Source of the DNA: a virus | DNA: 20,556 nucleotides | IMG/VR virus record: IMGVR_UViG_3300020455_000109 | Span: 1-20,556 of that record | Reading direction: 5' to 3' (one strand) | In this document: positions 3,998 through 11,095 of the stretch, piece by piece | How the letters are laid out: every line of letters starts with the position of its first letter | How positions within the stretch are numbered: the first letter of the stretch is position 1 | The notes under the pieces: model-generated | Told to the model about the DNA's origin: nothing | Databases searched by the model: none | The model's input: the letters and a program-made list of their open reading frames with translations, nothing else | Made by a program: the position numbers and the translations under genes

Positions 3998-6433
3998 ATG
4001 ATTCACTATAATTTAGAAAAAGAGCAACGTGAGCTTGAAGAAGAATCACGATTAAATGGTGGCAAACGAACGCGAGACAGAGACTTTAAGCACGCTGAAA
4101 AGCACTCTGAATCGCTCACAAAGCACGGAAAACGCATAACAGCAGCTACAATTGATATAATTGCTAAAGCACTCGTCGATCGTGTCAATATAACTCATTC
4201 TGGTCCAGTACCACTATCATCACAACTGTTATCTCAAATTGACCCATACATTGCAGCTATTATTACAACGAGATTTATTATAGATGCAATTAGTCAAACA
4301 AATCGTAAATTTACAGCAGCAGCAATATCACTTGGAGGAAAGATTGAAGACGAAATTCGTTTTACATATTGCCATAAAGATAACCCTTATTTAGTCGATA
4401 AAGTTATTAAAGATATTGAAAGCCGTTCTGTTCATTACGGTTATAAAAAGCTAAAGCTATCTCAAGTCCAACAAAAAATTGGTACGGTTTGGAACTTATG
4501 GGACACTAAAAGCAAACTGCATGTTGGAGAAAAGCTAGTTGACATATTTATAGAGAACACAGGATTAGTAAAAATAGAGAAAAAAGCTCATCGAGGTAAA
4601 ACGTACAATTACTTATTAGCTACTGACAAAACAATGGAATGGATTAGTCATTCTAAAAAGTTTAATGAATTTTTAGATCCAGAGTTATTTCCAATGATTG
4701 TTAAGCCTACAACATGGGCTAATCCGTTTAAAGGGGGTTATCGTACGCTAAAAAATCTTTATTTTGTCAAAGGCCATAAGATCACTTCACATCTAAATTA
4801 CTTGCAAGAACTAACTAAGTACGAAATGCCTGTTGTTTACGAAGGTGTTAATGCAATGCAAGATACTAAATGGTCTGTAAATTCGCCAATATTGCTTGTA
4901 TTAAAAACTTGCTTTAATGAAGGCGATAGAAGTAGAGGAAAATTAATTAATAATAATCTTTTAGATTTACCACAAAAACCACACAATATATCAACGGACA
5001 AAAAAGCTTTAAAAGAATGGAAAGCAAAAGCCGTTGTCGTGCATACATCTAACGAAAGAACAAAGTCAAAAAAACTAGCAACTGCTAAAACAATATATCT
5101 TGCTAATAAATTTGATAATCGAGAAATATATTTTCCACATACTACAGATTTTAGAAACAGAGCTTACGCAGTAGTGCCATATCTTAATCCACAAGGCACT
5201 GATTACGCAAAAGCTTTACTTCGATTTTCAGAAGGGATTAGTTTAGGCGATACTGGACCTAGATCACTAGCCATTCATATTGCTAATGTGTTTGGCCAAG
5301 ACAAGTTGCCTTTAGATGAACGAGAAAAATGGACTTTAGACAATACTGATACAATTATTAAATGTAGCAGTGAGCCATTTACAGAACGATTTTGGGAAAC
5401 AGCAGATAAACCGTGGGCATTTTTAGCTGGTTGTATTGAATGGCACGAATACACAAAACATGGCAAAGATTTTAAATCAACATTGCCTGTTGCGTCAGAT
5501 GGCTCATGTAATGGCCTTCAACACTTTAGCGCTATGCTGCGAGATGAAGTAGGAGGTCATGCTGTAAACTTAACGCCTACAAAACAGCCACAAGACATTT
5601 ATGGTGAAGTTTTGCAAGTAGTAGTCAAAAAGTTAGAAAATGCCAAAAAAAGTGTTGCAGAGATGAGTGAGAAAGAGAGGTTCTTAGCTACTGAATGGCT
5701 AGATATGGGCCTAGATAGAGGTGCTTGCAAGCGTTCTGTTATGACTTTGCCTTATGGTTCAACAAGGTATTCAGCAACAGAATTTGTTGATGAGTACATA
5801 CAAAAGCGTATTGACGCTGGAGAAGAATTAAATTTTCAAAACAGACAAGCTTCTTCAATTTACTTAGCAGGAAAAATATGGGATTCAATCGGCGAAGTTG
5901 TTGTTAAAGCTCCTGAAGCAATGGCATGGTTACAAAAAGTTGCTCGTTTGTTATCAGATCAAAAAACACCGGTCTTTTGGATTACTCCTCTAGGTTTTCC
6001 TGTAAGACAAGCTTATTACTCGCAAGCTGAAACAGTATTAAGAACGAAAATGATGGGGAGAATAAGGATTAGGTCTACAACTACTAGAATAGATAAACGA
6101 AGACAAGCTAATGGTATATCACCAAATTTTGTACACGCACTTGACGCAACAATGCTTTATATGACAATTCATTATTGCAAACAACACAACATTCAAGATT
6201 TTGCAATGGTTCATGATTCTTTTGGTACCCACGCAGCAAATCAACAGCAAATGAATATTTGTTTAAGAGAAGCTTTTAGAGATTTATATTCTCAAGTTGA
6301 TCCTTTAGATAATTTCTTAGAAAGTGTGCTGCCAATGATACCTGAAAAACTTCATCGAAAAATTCCTGAACTTCCTGAAAAAGGAAATTTAGATATTAAC
6401 GACGTAATGAAAGCTGACTATTTTTTTTCTTAA
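3998..6433 (+). CDS. T7-like single-subunit DNA-directed RNA polymerase
   Basis: 811 residues against 883 for T7. A TTG further upstream (3974) is open, but ATG 3998 has an AAAGGAGG ribosome binding site (3985-3992). Palm and finger motifs are clear: motif A ASDGSCNGLQHFSAMLRDEV with D501 (T7 D537), motif B CKRSVMTLPYGS with K578 and Y586 (T7 K631, Y639), and motif C MVHDSFGTHA with H739 and D740 (T7 D812). It transcribes middle and late phage genes from its own promoters; the elements at 1080 and 6436 are the best candidates here. The N-terminal domain, which binds promoter and lysozyme in T7, is shorter and diverged. Three differently shaped regulatory sites lie in the 231 nt before it. Identification is secure. 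Confidence 0.97.
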   Translation: MIHYNLEKEQRELEEESRLNGGKRTRDRDFKHAEKHSESLTKHGKRITAATIDIIAKALVDRVNITHSGPVPLSSQLLSQIDPYIAAIITTRFIIDAISQTNRKFTAAAISLGGKIEDEIRFTYCHKDNPYLVDKVIKDIESRSVHYGYKKLKLSQVQQKIGTVWNLWDTKSKLHVGEKLVDIFIENTGLVKIEKKAHRGKTYNYLLATDKTMEWISHSKKFNEFLDPELFPMIVKPTTWANPFKGGYRTLKNLYFVKGHKITSHLNYLQELTKYEMPVVYEGVNAMQDTKWSVNSPILLVLKTCFNEGDRSRGKLINNNLLDLPQKPHNISTDKKALKEWKAKAVVVHTSNERTKSKKLATAKTIYLANKFDNREIYFPHTTDFRNRAYAVVPYLNPQGTDYAKALLRFSEGISLGDTGPRSLAIHIANVFGQDKLPLDEREKWTLDNTDTIIKCSSEPFTERFWETADKPWAFLAGCIEWHEYTKHGKDFKSTLPVASDGSCNGLQHFSAMLRDEVGGHAVNLTPTKQPQDIYGEVLQVVVKKLENAKKSVAEMSEKERFLATEWLDMGLDRGACKRSVMTLPYGSTRYSATEFVDEYIQKRIDAGEELNFQNRQASSIYLAGKIWDSIGEVVVKAPEAMAWLQKVARLLSDQKTPVFWITPLGFPVRQAYYSQAETVLRTKMMGRIRIRSTTTRIDKRRQANGISPNFVHALDATMLYMTIHYCKQHNIQDFAMVHDSFGTHAANQQQMNICLREAFRDLYSQVDPLDNFLESVLPMIPEKLHRKIPELPEKGNLDINDVMKADYFFS

Positions 6434-6435
6434 TT

Positions 6436-6467
6436 AATACACTAGTGTATCAATAGGTACACGTTAT
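6436..6467 (+). promoter_or_regulatory. Promoter/operator-like element, copy 2, ahead of the replication genes
   Basis: Identical to the element at 1080-1111 in 29 of 32 positions. Its 5' half, ATACACTAGTGTAT (6437-6450), is a perfect 14-bp palindrome, and its 3' half is AATAGGTACACGTTAT. It sits in the 59-nt gap between the RNA polymerase and SSB genes, where T7-like phages place promoters for the replication block. No convincing -35 box lies 17 nt upstream, which favours recognition by the phage polymerase. A dimeric repressor could also bind the palindrome. Confidence 0.65.
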
Positions 6468-6492
6468 GAATTATTAACAACACGAGGAATAT

Positions 6493-7062
6493 ATGGAAAA
6501 CAATAAAGACAAATACCATAAATTTATAACACCAACAGGTATAGCTCGTTTCCCTTGGTTAACCAAAGCGGACACAAAGTTTAATCCTGACGGTATTTAT
6601 AAAACGGATCTTTTACTATCATCAGAGGACGCTAAAGCAATCGCTACTGAGCTAAAAGATTTATTTAAAAAACATCACCCAAAAGCTAAAGGAAAATTTC
6701 CTTGGGCTAAAGATGTTAGTGAAGACGGAAAAGAAACAGGAAATATTATTTTTAAATTTAAAACTAAAAATAAACCTGCTCTTTTTGATGCTAAAGGTAA
6801 ACCTATACAAAACACAAATGTATATGGTGGTTCACAAATTAAAGTATCAGCAACAGCTGCTCCGTATTCAGCAGCAGGTAATGTTGGGATTACGTTATAC
6901 TTAAATGCAGTACAAGTAATTGAGTTAGTAACTGGAGATTCAGGTGGTCAACAATCTTTTGGATTTGTTGCTACAGACGGTTATGAACATTCTTCTGAAG
7001 TAGAAGAAGCGTTTAATACTGATGAAACTTCTACAGCTACTGACGATGACGACGAATTTTAA
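6493..7062 (+). CDS. Single-stranded DNA-binding protein, T7 gp2.5-like
   Basis: 189 residues. The N-terminal part (KFITPTGIARFPWLTKADTK) and the following OB-fold-like beta strands (about 10-150) match the T7 gp2.5/DUF2815 type of ssDNA-binding protein. The C-terminus (about 165-189) is highly acidic and ends in TDDDDEF; an acidic tail with terminal Phe is what T7 gp2.5 uses to contact polymerase and helicase. The RBS is GAGGAA (6483-6488). It is the first gene after the promoter-like element at 6436 and overlaps the endonuclease gene by 17 nt. It should coat ssDNA during replication and recombination. Confidence 0.85.
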   Translation: MENNKDKYHKFITPTGIARFPWLTKADTKFNPDGIYKTDLLLSSEDAKAIATELKDLFKKHHPKAKGKFPWAKDVSEDGKETGNIIFKFKTKNKPALFDAKGKPIQNTNVYGGSQIKVSATAAPYSAAGNVGITLYLNAVQVIELVTGDSGGQQSFGFVATDGYEHSSEVEEAFNTDETSTATDDDDEF

Positions 7063-7483
7063 TAGACCACTTACAGTAAAAGCTAGGAAATTAGGATTTA
7101 GATCAGGATTTGAAGTTAAAATTGCAAAACAATTAGATGCTGCAAAAGTCTTGTATACGTACGAAACAAAAACAATTCATTATATAGTGCCAGAAAAAAA
7201 GGCAACATATAGACCAGATTTTATTTTAGATAATGGAATACTTATCGAAGTAAAAGGTTTGTTTCAAACTAAAGACAGACAAAAACATCTTTTAATTAAA
7301 GAGCAATATCCTGATTTAGATATTCGGTTTGTATTTAGTAATAGCAAAATAAAAATTTCAAAAAAATCAAAAACAACATACGGCGCATGGTGCGACCATC
7401 ACGGCATACTATACGCAGATGAAAAGGTTCCAAAGGAGTGGTTAAATGTTAAACGCAGGAAGAAAAAGAAGAGAAAAAACTGA
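7046..7483 (+). CDS. Endonuclease I, T7 gp3-like Holliday junction resolvase
   Basis: The frame is open from 7022, but the product matches T7 endonuclease I (149 aa) when started at ATG 7046 (145 aa). Catalytic residues are conserved with a constant offset of three: E23 in FRSGFE (T7 E20), D58 in YRPDFIL (T7 D55), and E68 and K70 in LIEVKGL (T7 E65, K67). The KHLLIKEQYPDLDIRFVFS region and the TTYGAWCDHHGI tail also correspond. It cleaves branched DNA and in T7 helps break down host DNA. The C-terminus is lysine-rich. It overlaps both neighbours (SSB, lysozyme-like), and its RBS lies within the acidic tail of SSB. Confidence 0.93.
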   Translation: MTTNFNRPLTVKARKLGFRSGFEVKIAKQLDAAKVLYTYETKTIHYIVPEKKATYRPDFILDNGILIEVKGLFQTKDRQKHLLIKEQYPDLDIRFVFSNSKIKISKKSKTTYGAWCDHHGILYADEKVPKEWLNVKRRKKKKRKN

Positions 7484-7796
7484 GTCATTAGTTGTATATC
7501 GGACTATGAGTGATGACTCAGTGCCACTTACAATGCATGACTTAACAAAAGTCCAATTAGAACTAGGTCATTTAGGTATTAGTTACCATTACGTCATTTT
7601 ATTGAATGGCCAAATAGAAAAAGGAATTGAAATTGATGAAGTTGGTATTGGTGAAAATACTGATGTAAGTGTTTGTGTTATTGGAGGCAAAAAAAATAAA
7701 AAGAAAATGACTGATGAGCAATCAGACACTTTTAAATTAATTAAAGATTTTGTTTACAAAAAATATTCACTGTCTGGCGAGGTTAAATACGCATGA
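7446..7796 (+). CDS. T7 lysozyme (gp3.5)-like protein lacking zinc ligands; probable RNA polymerase regulator
   Basis: ATG 7446 has CAAAGGAG upstream. Of 116 residues, about 12-107 align by eye with T7 lysozyme (151 aa): LGISYHYVILLNGQIEKG corresponds to the VGYHFIIKRDGTVEAG region, and VSVCVIGG to IGVCLVGG. T7 zinc ligands are H17, H122 and C130. Here the H17 position is Y18 (LVVYRTMSD), and the protein ends (SGEVKYA, TGA) just where the T7 LRAHHEVAPKACPSF segment would begin, so both other ligands and the catalytic lysine are absent. Amidase activity is therefore unlikely. T7 lysozyme also inhibits T7 RNA polymerase, and this second role may be what is kept. The stop overlaps the kinase ATG. 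Confidence 0.75.
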   Translation: MLNAGRKRREKTESLVVYRTMSDDSVPLTMHDLTKVQLELGHLGISYHYVILLNGQIEKGIEIDEVGIGENTDVSVCVIGGKKNKKKMTDEQSDTFKLIKDFVYKKYSLSGEVKYA

Positions 7797-8329
7797 GATT
7801 TATTATTGAAGGACCAGATTGTTCAGGTAAAACAACGTTAGCTAAAGCTTTATATTTTAGATTAGCAACACACAAATACGTGCATAGCAGTTTGGATAAT
7901 GGGCAACATTGTCAAAGAAATGTAAAAGGGCAAATTACAAAACACGTTGATAATTTGTTTCATAGCCATTTAGATACATTAAGACTAAACAAAGATATTG
8001 TTATAGATCGACATTGGCCTTCAGAACTAGTTTACGGCCACATATTTAGAGAAAAATTAGAATACAATATTTCAGACATGCGAAGGCATGCCAACATTTA
8101 TAAGCCTGTATACATAGGTTGCTTGCCATCGTGGGAAGCTGTGAAAGAAAAGTTTGAAGAAAGAAAAGCAACTGAAGACTTTGAAACAGTTGATCGTGTT
8201 TACAACATGTATGCCCGTTTATTTCAGCAAGATATTAAATTTAGAATATTCAATTATGAAAATCAAAAATTAAACAATTTTATTACGGAGGTATTAAATG
8301 TCAGAAGAGATTCTTCCGTACCGTCCTAA
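7793..8329 (+). CDS. P-loop deoxynucleoside monophosphate kinase, thymidylate-kinase-like
   Basis: 178 residues beginning with a beta strand and Walker A loop (IIEGPDCSGKTTLAKAL, K13), followed by the IVIDRHWPSELVYG segment (D72, R73), equivalent to the DR motif of thymidylate kinases, and a lid-like charged region (EKFEERKATEDFE, about 123-135). It should phosphorylate a dNMP, or possibly a deoxynucleoside, with ATP. It lies two genes before the dCMP hydroxymethylase-like gene, which suggests it makes the diphosphate of the product of that enzyme, as T4 gp1 does for hydroxymethyl-dCMP. Substrate cannot be decided from sequence. The start overlaps the previous stop (ATGA). Confidence 0.75.
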   Translation: MRFIIEGPDCSGKTTLAKALYFRLATHKYVHSSLDNGQHCQRNVKGQITKHVDNLFHSHLDTLRLNKDIVIDRHWPSELVYGHIFREKLEYNISDMRRHANIYKPVYIGCLPSWEAVKEKFEERKATEDFETVDRVYNMYARLFQQDIKFRIFNYENQKLNNFITEVLNVRRDSSVPS

Positions 8330-8639
8330 AACTAATCGTGTGCGATCAGTAGCTACTACAATAATGCATCGTAACGATAAGTATCATGTAATTGTAGGGT
8401 ATGACGAAAACATAGAGCCACGAGTTGTTCGTATATTTCCATCTTTTAAATTTGGAACTGATATGAGTGTAATATGTGGAATTTTTTCTAATTACATTAC
8501 AGTTAAACTTCAAGTTTATAAAAATTATAAAACAGCATTAAGAAGATTAATTAAAGAAGAGCCGCAATACCACGACGGTTCAAATTACACAATTATTGCT
8601 ACCATTGCTAAAAAATTATTAAAGGATCCTCAACTGTGA
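8298..8639 (+). CDS. TSCPD-domain-like small protein (113 aa)
   Basis: ATG 8298 with ACGGAGG upstream (8285-8291). The protein is a stand-alone match to the TSCPD fold found at the C-terminus of some class II ribonucleotide reductases and as free small proteins in alphaproteobacteria and phages. It has a YHVIVGYDENIEPRVVRIFP strand pair (about 29-48), then KFGTDMSVICGIFSNYITVKLQ (helix, about 51-72), an LRRLI helix, and TIIATIAKKL near the end. The cysteines of reductase versions are mostly absent. No ribonucleotide reductase gene is seen in the window. It overlaps the neighbours on both sides in a nucleotide-metabolism block. Role unknown; domain call by pattern only. Confidence 0.6.
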   Translation: MSEEILPYRPKTNRVRSVATTIMHRNDKYHVIVGYDENIEPRVVRIFPSFKFGTDMSVICGIFSNYITVKLQVYKNYKTALRRLIKEEPQYHDGSNYTIIATIAKKLLKDPQL

Positions 8640-9373
8640 GTACAAATAAGGTTTGGCAAAAATTAATTAGAGATTTACTTATGGCTCCAATTGTTTCTCC
8701 AAGAGGATTTAAAACAAAAGAACTTATTGGCTATCAAACTAAAATTGATATGAGTGAGCCGTTTGTTTCTGTTCCACAAAGAAGAATTGGAGAAAAATTC
8801 AGATACGCAGAAGCAGCTTGGATATTATCAGGCGACAATAAAGTTTCTACTATAAAACCTTATTCAAAAATAATTGAAAAATTTAGTGACGATGGAATTA
8901 GATTTTTTGGTGCTTATGGTCCAAAAGTTGTAGACCAATTATCGTATGTCATCACTAACTTAATGGAAGACCAAGTTACTAGACAAGCAGTAATAAATAT
9001 ATGGAGAGAAAAACCTCAAAAAAGTAAAGACGTTCCTTGTACTTGCTCTTTACAATTTTTCTTACGTGACGCTAAAATACATTGTATTGCGACAATGCGA
9101 TCGAGTGATGCATGGTTAGGTTGGGTATATGATGTGTTTAATTTTTCATGCATTGCTAACTACATACGAATACAATTGCATGACCAATACGGATTTCACT
9201 TAAATTTAGGCACTTTAACTGTAAATGCAGGATCACAACATTTATACGAGCAGCATTGGCATTCTTCAGAAGCTTGTTTGAGATACAAAGGCTTAGGGCC
9301 AACAAAAATGCTTGGTGGATTTTTAAATGGAGAAGATTTTATAAAACATTTGTGGGCTAAAGCTAATGGCTAA
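8636..9373 (+). CDS. Thymidylate synthase superfamily enzyme, probable dCMP hydroxymethylase/methylase
   Basis: GTG start at 8636 with AAAGGA (8621-8626); 245 residues. Family signatures are present: E59 in EAAWILSGDN, catalytic C135 in VPCTCSLQFF, MRSSDAWLG (R155, D158) and NAGSQHLYEQH (H202, Y204). The residue that in thymidylate synthase is Asn177 (LGLPFN) is Asp166 here (LGWVYD). Asp at this site (D179) marks T4 gp42 dCMP hydroxymethylase, and the stretch from CT..LQ..LRD.KI to MRS.D...G...D follows gp42 closely. It would convert dCMP to 5-hydroxymethyl- or 5-methyl-dCMP with a folate cofactor. It sits with a dNMP kinase and a TSCPD protein. A plain dUMP enzyme with an unusual residue remains possible. 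Confidence 0.8.
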   Translation: MSTNKVWQKLIRDLLMAPIVSPRGFKTKELIGYQTKIDMSEPFVSVPQRRIGEKFRYAEAAWILSGDNKVSTIKPYSKIIEKFSDDGIRFFGAYGPKVVDQLSYVITNLMEDQVTRQAVINIWREKPQKSKDVPCTCSLQFFLRDAKIHCIATMRSSDAWLGWVYDVFNFSCIANYIRIQLHDQYGFHLNLGTLTVNAGSQHLYEQHWHSSEACLRYKGLGPTKMLGGFLNGEDFIKHLWAKANG

Positions 9374-10907
9374 TTTTGTTAAACACGAGCCTTGCCCAAA
9401 ATGTGATTCAAAAGATAATCTTGCTAGATACGACGATAATACTGCATATTGCTTTGGTTGCGCTTATTATGAAAATGCTGAAGGTCAAGTTGTACAGCAG
9501 CCATTAGGTTTATACAAAGCGTTAACTAAACGAAAAATTACAGAAGAAACTTGTCGCCGCTTTAATTATAAAGTTGGAGAAGTTGATGGCAAGACTGCGC
9601 ATATTATGGATTATGGTTGCGCAACAAAATTTCGATATAAAGATAAAAGTTTTGCATGGAAAGGCGAAGCTAAAAACGCATTACTATTTGGTGAAAAATT
9701 ATTTCGAACTAATGGTAAAAGAATTGTTATTACAGAAGGTGAGATAGATTGTTTAACAGTCTCTCAAGTTTTTGGTAACAAATGGCCGGTCGTCTCCATC
9801 AAAAACGGGGCTCAATCCGCAGTTAAAGATTTACAAAACTCATTACATTTCCTTTCAAGTTATGATGATATTGTTATTTGCTTTGACCAAGATAAAGCTG
9901 GTAAAGAAGCAGCTAACAAAGTCGCGGATCTTTTTGCGCCAGCACAGGCACGCATCGTTTATCTCCCCCTAAAAGATGCAAATGAAATGCTTGTAGCAGG
10001 TAAAGTGCAAGAGTTAATCAATGCAATTTACGACGCAAAAACTTATAGACCCGACGGTATTGTGGACGGAAGCGTCTTACTTGAAAACCTCCTTCAAGTA
10101 GATACTCACGTGTCCGTCCCTTACCACTACAAAAAATTAAATGAAAAAACGCATGGGTTACGACAAGGTGAGTTAGTAACAATTACTGCTGGATCAGGTA
10201 TTGGTAAATCTTTAATGTGTAGGGAAATAGCTTACGATTTAGTTGTCAATCACAATAAAAAATTAGGTTATATTGCTTTAGAAGAGTCAATTAAAAAATC
10301 AGCATTAGGTTTGTTGTCTATTGATTTAGATAAACCATTACACATTACAGCAGATTACACAGAAGATGAGTTAACTGCATCTTTTAATAAAGTTTTAAAA
10401 TCTGGAAACATTCTATTTTACGATCATTTTGGTTCACTTGATTCTACTAATTTAGTATCGAGAATTAGGTATTTGGCTAAAGGTTGCGAATGCGACTACG
10501 TAATATTAGATCATATAAGTATAGTTATCTCTGGGTTAGAAGGTGGCGACGAGCGTAGAGCTATTGATAATGCAATGACAAATCTACGTTCGCTCGTTGA
10601 AGAAACTGGTATTGGTTTAATACTTGTATCGCATTTAAAAAGGCCAGTAGATAAAGGACACGAAGAAGGTGCACAAACATCATTGTCTCAATTACGTGGC
10701 TCTGCAGGTATAGGGCAATTAAGTGATATTGTTATTGGTTTAGAAAGAAATCAACAAAGCGCAAAGAATGCGCATGTTACTACAATTAGAATTTTAAAAA
10801 ATAGGTTTAGCGGTGAAACAGGTGTAGCAGGTAAATTGCTATATAACCAAGTTACTGGAAGGCTCGTTGAATTTGATAATGAAACGACTGACCCAGACCC
10901 AATATAA
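9366..10907 (+). CDS. Primase-helicase, T7 gp4-like
   Basis: 513 residues (T7 gp4A has 566). The N-terminal zinc-binding domain has C10, C13, C29 and C32 (CPKC...CFGC). The TOPRIM primase core carries the catalytic glutamate E125 in VITEGEIDCL and the DxD pair D174/D176 in ICFDQDKAG. A linker leads to the RecA-like hexameric helicase with Walker A GSGIGKS (about 276-282), a CDYVILDHIS Walker B region and a late VSHLKRP segment. It unwinds DNA at the fork and primes lagging-strand synthesis, with DNA polymerase at 11096 and SSB at 6493 as partners. The ATG overlaps the end of the preceding gene by 8 nt. Confidence 0.96.
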   Translation: MANFVKHEPCPKCDSKDNLARYDDNTAYCFGCAYYENAEGQVVQQPLGLYKALTKRKITEETCRRFNYKVGEVDGKTAHIMDYGCATKFRYKDKSFAWKGEAKNALLFGEKLFRTNGKRIVITEGEIDCLTVSQVFGNKWPVVSIKNGAQSAVKDLQNSLHFLSSYDDIVICFDQDKAGKEAANKVADLFAPAQARIVYLPLKDANEMLVAGKVQELINAIYDAKTYRPDGIVDGSVLLENLLQVDTHVSVPYHYKKLNEKTHGLRQGELVTITAGSGIGKSLMCREIAYDLVVNHNKKLGYIALEESIKKSALGLLSIDLDKPLHITADYTEDELTASFNKVLKSGNILFYDHFGSLDSTNLVSRIRYLAKGCECDYVILDHISIVISGLEGGDERRAIDNAMTNLRSLVEETGIGLILVSHLKRPVDKGHEEGAQTSLSQLRGSAGIGQLSDIVIGLERNQQSAKNAHVTTIRILKNRFSGETGVAGKLLYNQVTGRLVEFDNETTDPDPI

Positions 10908-11088
10908 ACAAATACTTGTCGAAGAAGCAATTAAAGCCGCAATTAATTCAGTAAAGACAAACGATTTACAAATAATTGCAGTACACACAATAGAAGATTT
11001 TGCAATGGTGGCTCAATTGTTAATTGAGTTATCACTCGATTTTCCCGAAGCAGACAACGTCTGCGTAGAAATTCAAACAATTAATTAG
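10879..11088 (+). CDS. Small hypothetical protein between helicase and DNA polymerase (69 aa)
   Basis: The frame is open from a TTG at 10867, but ATG 10879 is the more likely start; neither has a clear Shine-Dalgarno, so coupling to the helicase gene (29-nt overlap) is likely. The product is mostly helical and acidic toward the C-terminus, without membrane segments or recognisable motifs. T7-like phages often carry small genes (4.x) at this position. The function is unknown. Confidence 0.6.
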   Translation: MKRLTQTQYKQILVEEAIKAAINSVKTNDLQIIAVHTIEDFAMVAQLLIELSLDFPEADNVCVEIQTIN

Positions 11089-11095
11089 GAGGTAT

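Noticed and set aside
6421-6430. T8 run at the end of the polymerase gene as an intrinsic terminator
   Set aside because: No GC-containing stem precedes it; it encodes the FFS C-terminus.
9772-9972. 66-codon + strand ORF inside the primase-helicase gene
   Set aside because: Out of frame with a clear TOPRIM-coding region, no RBS and no recognisable protein.
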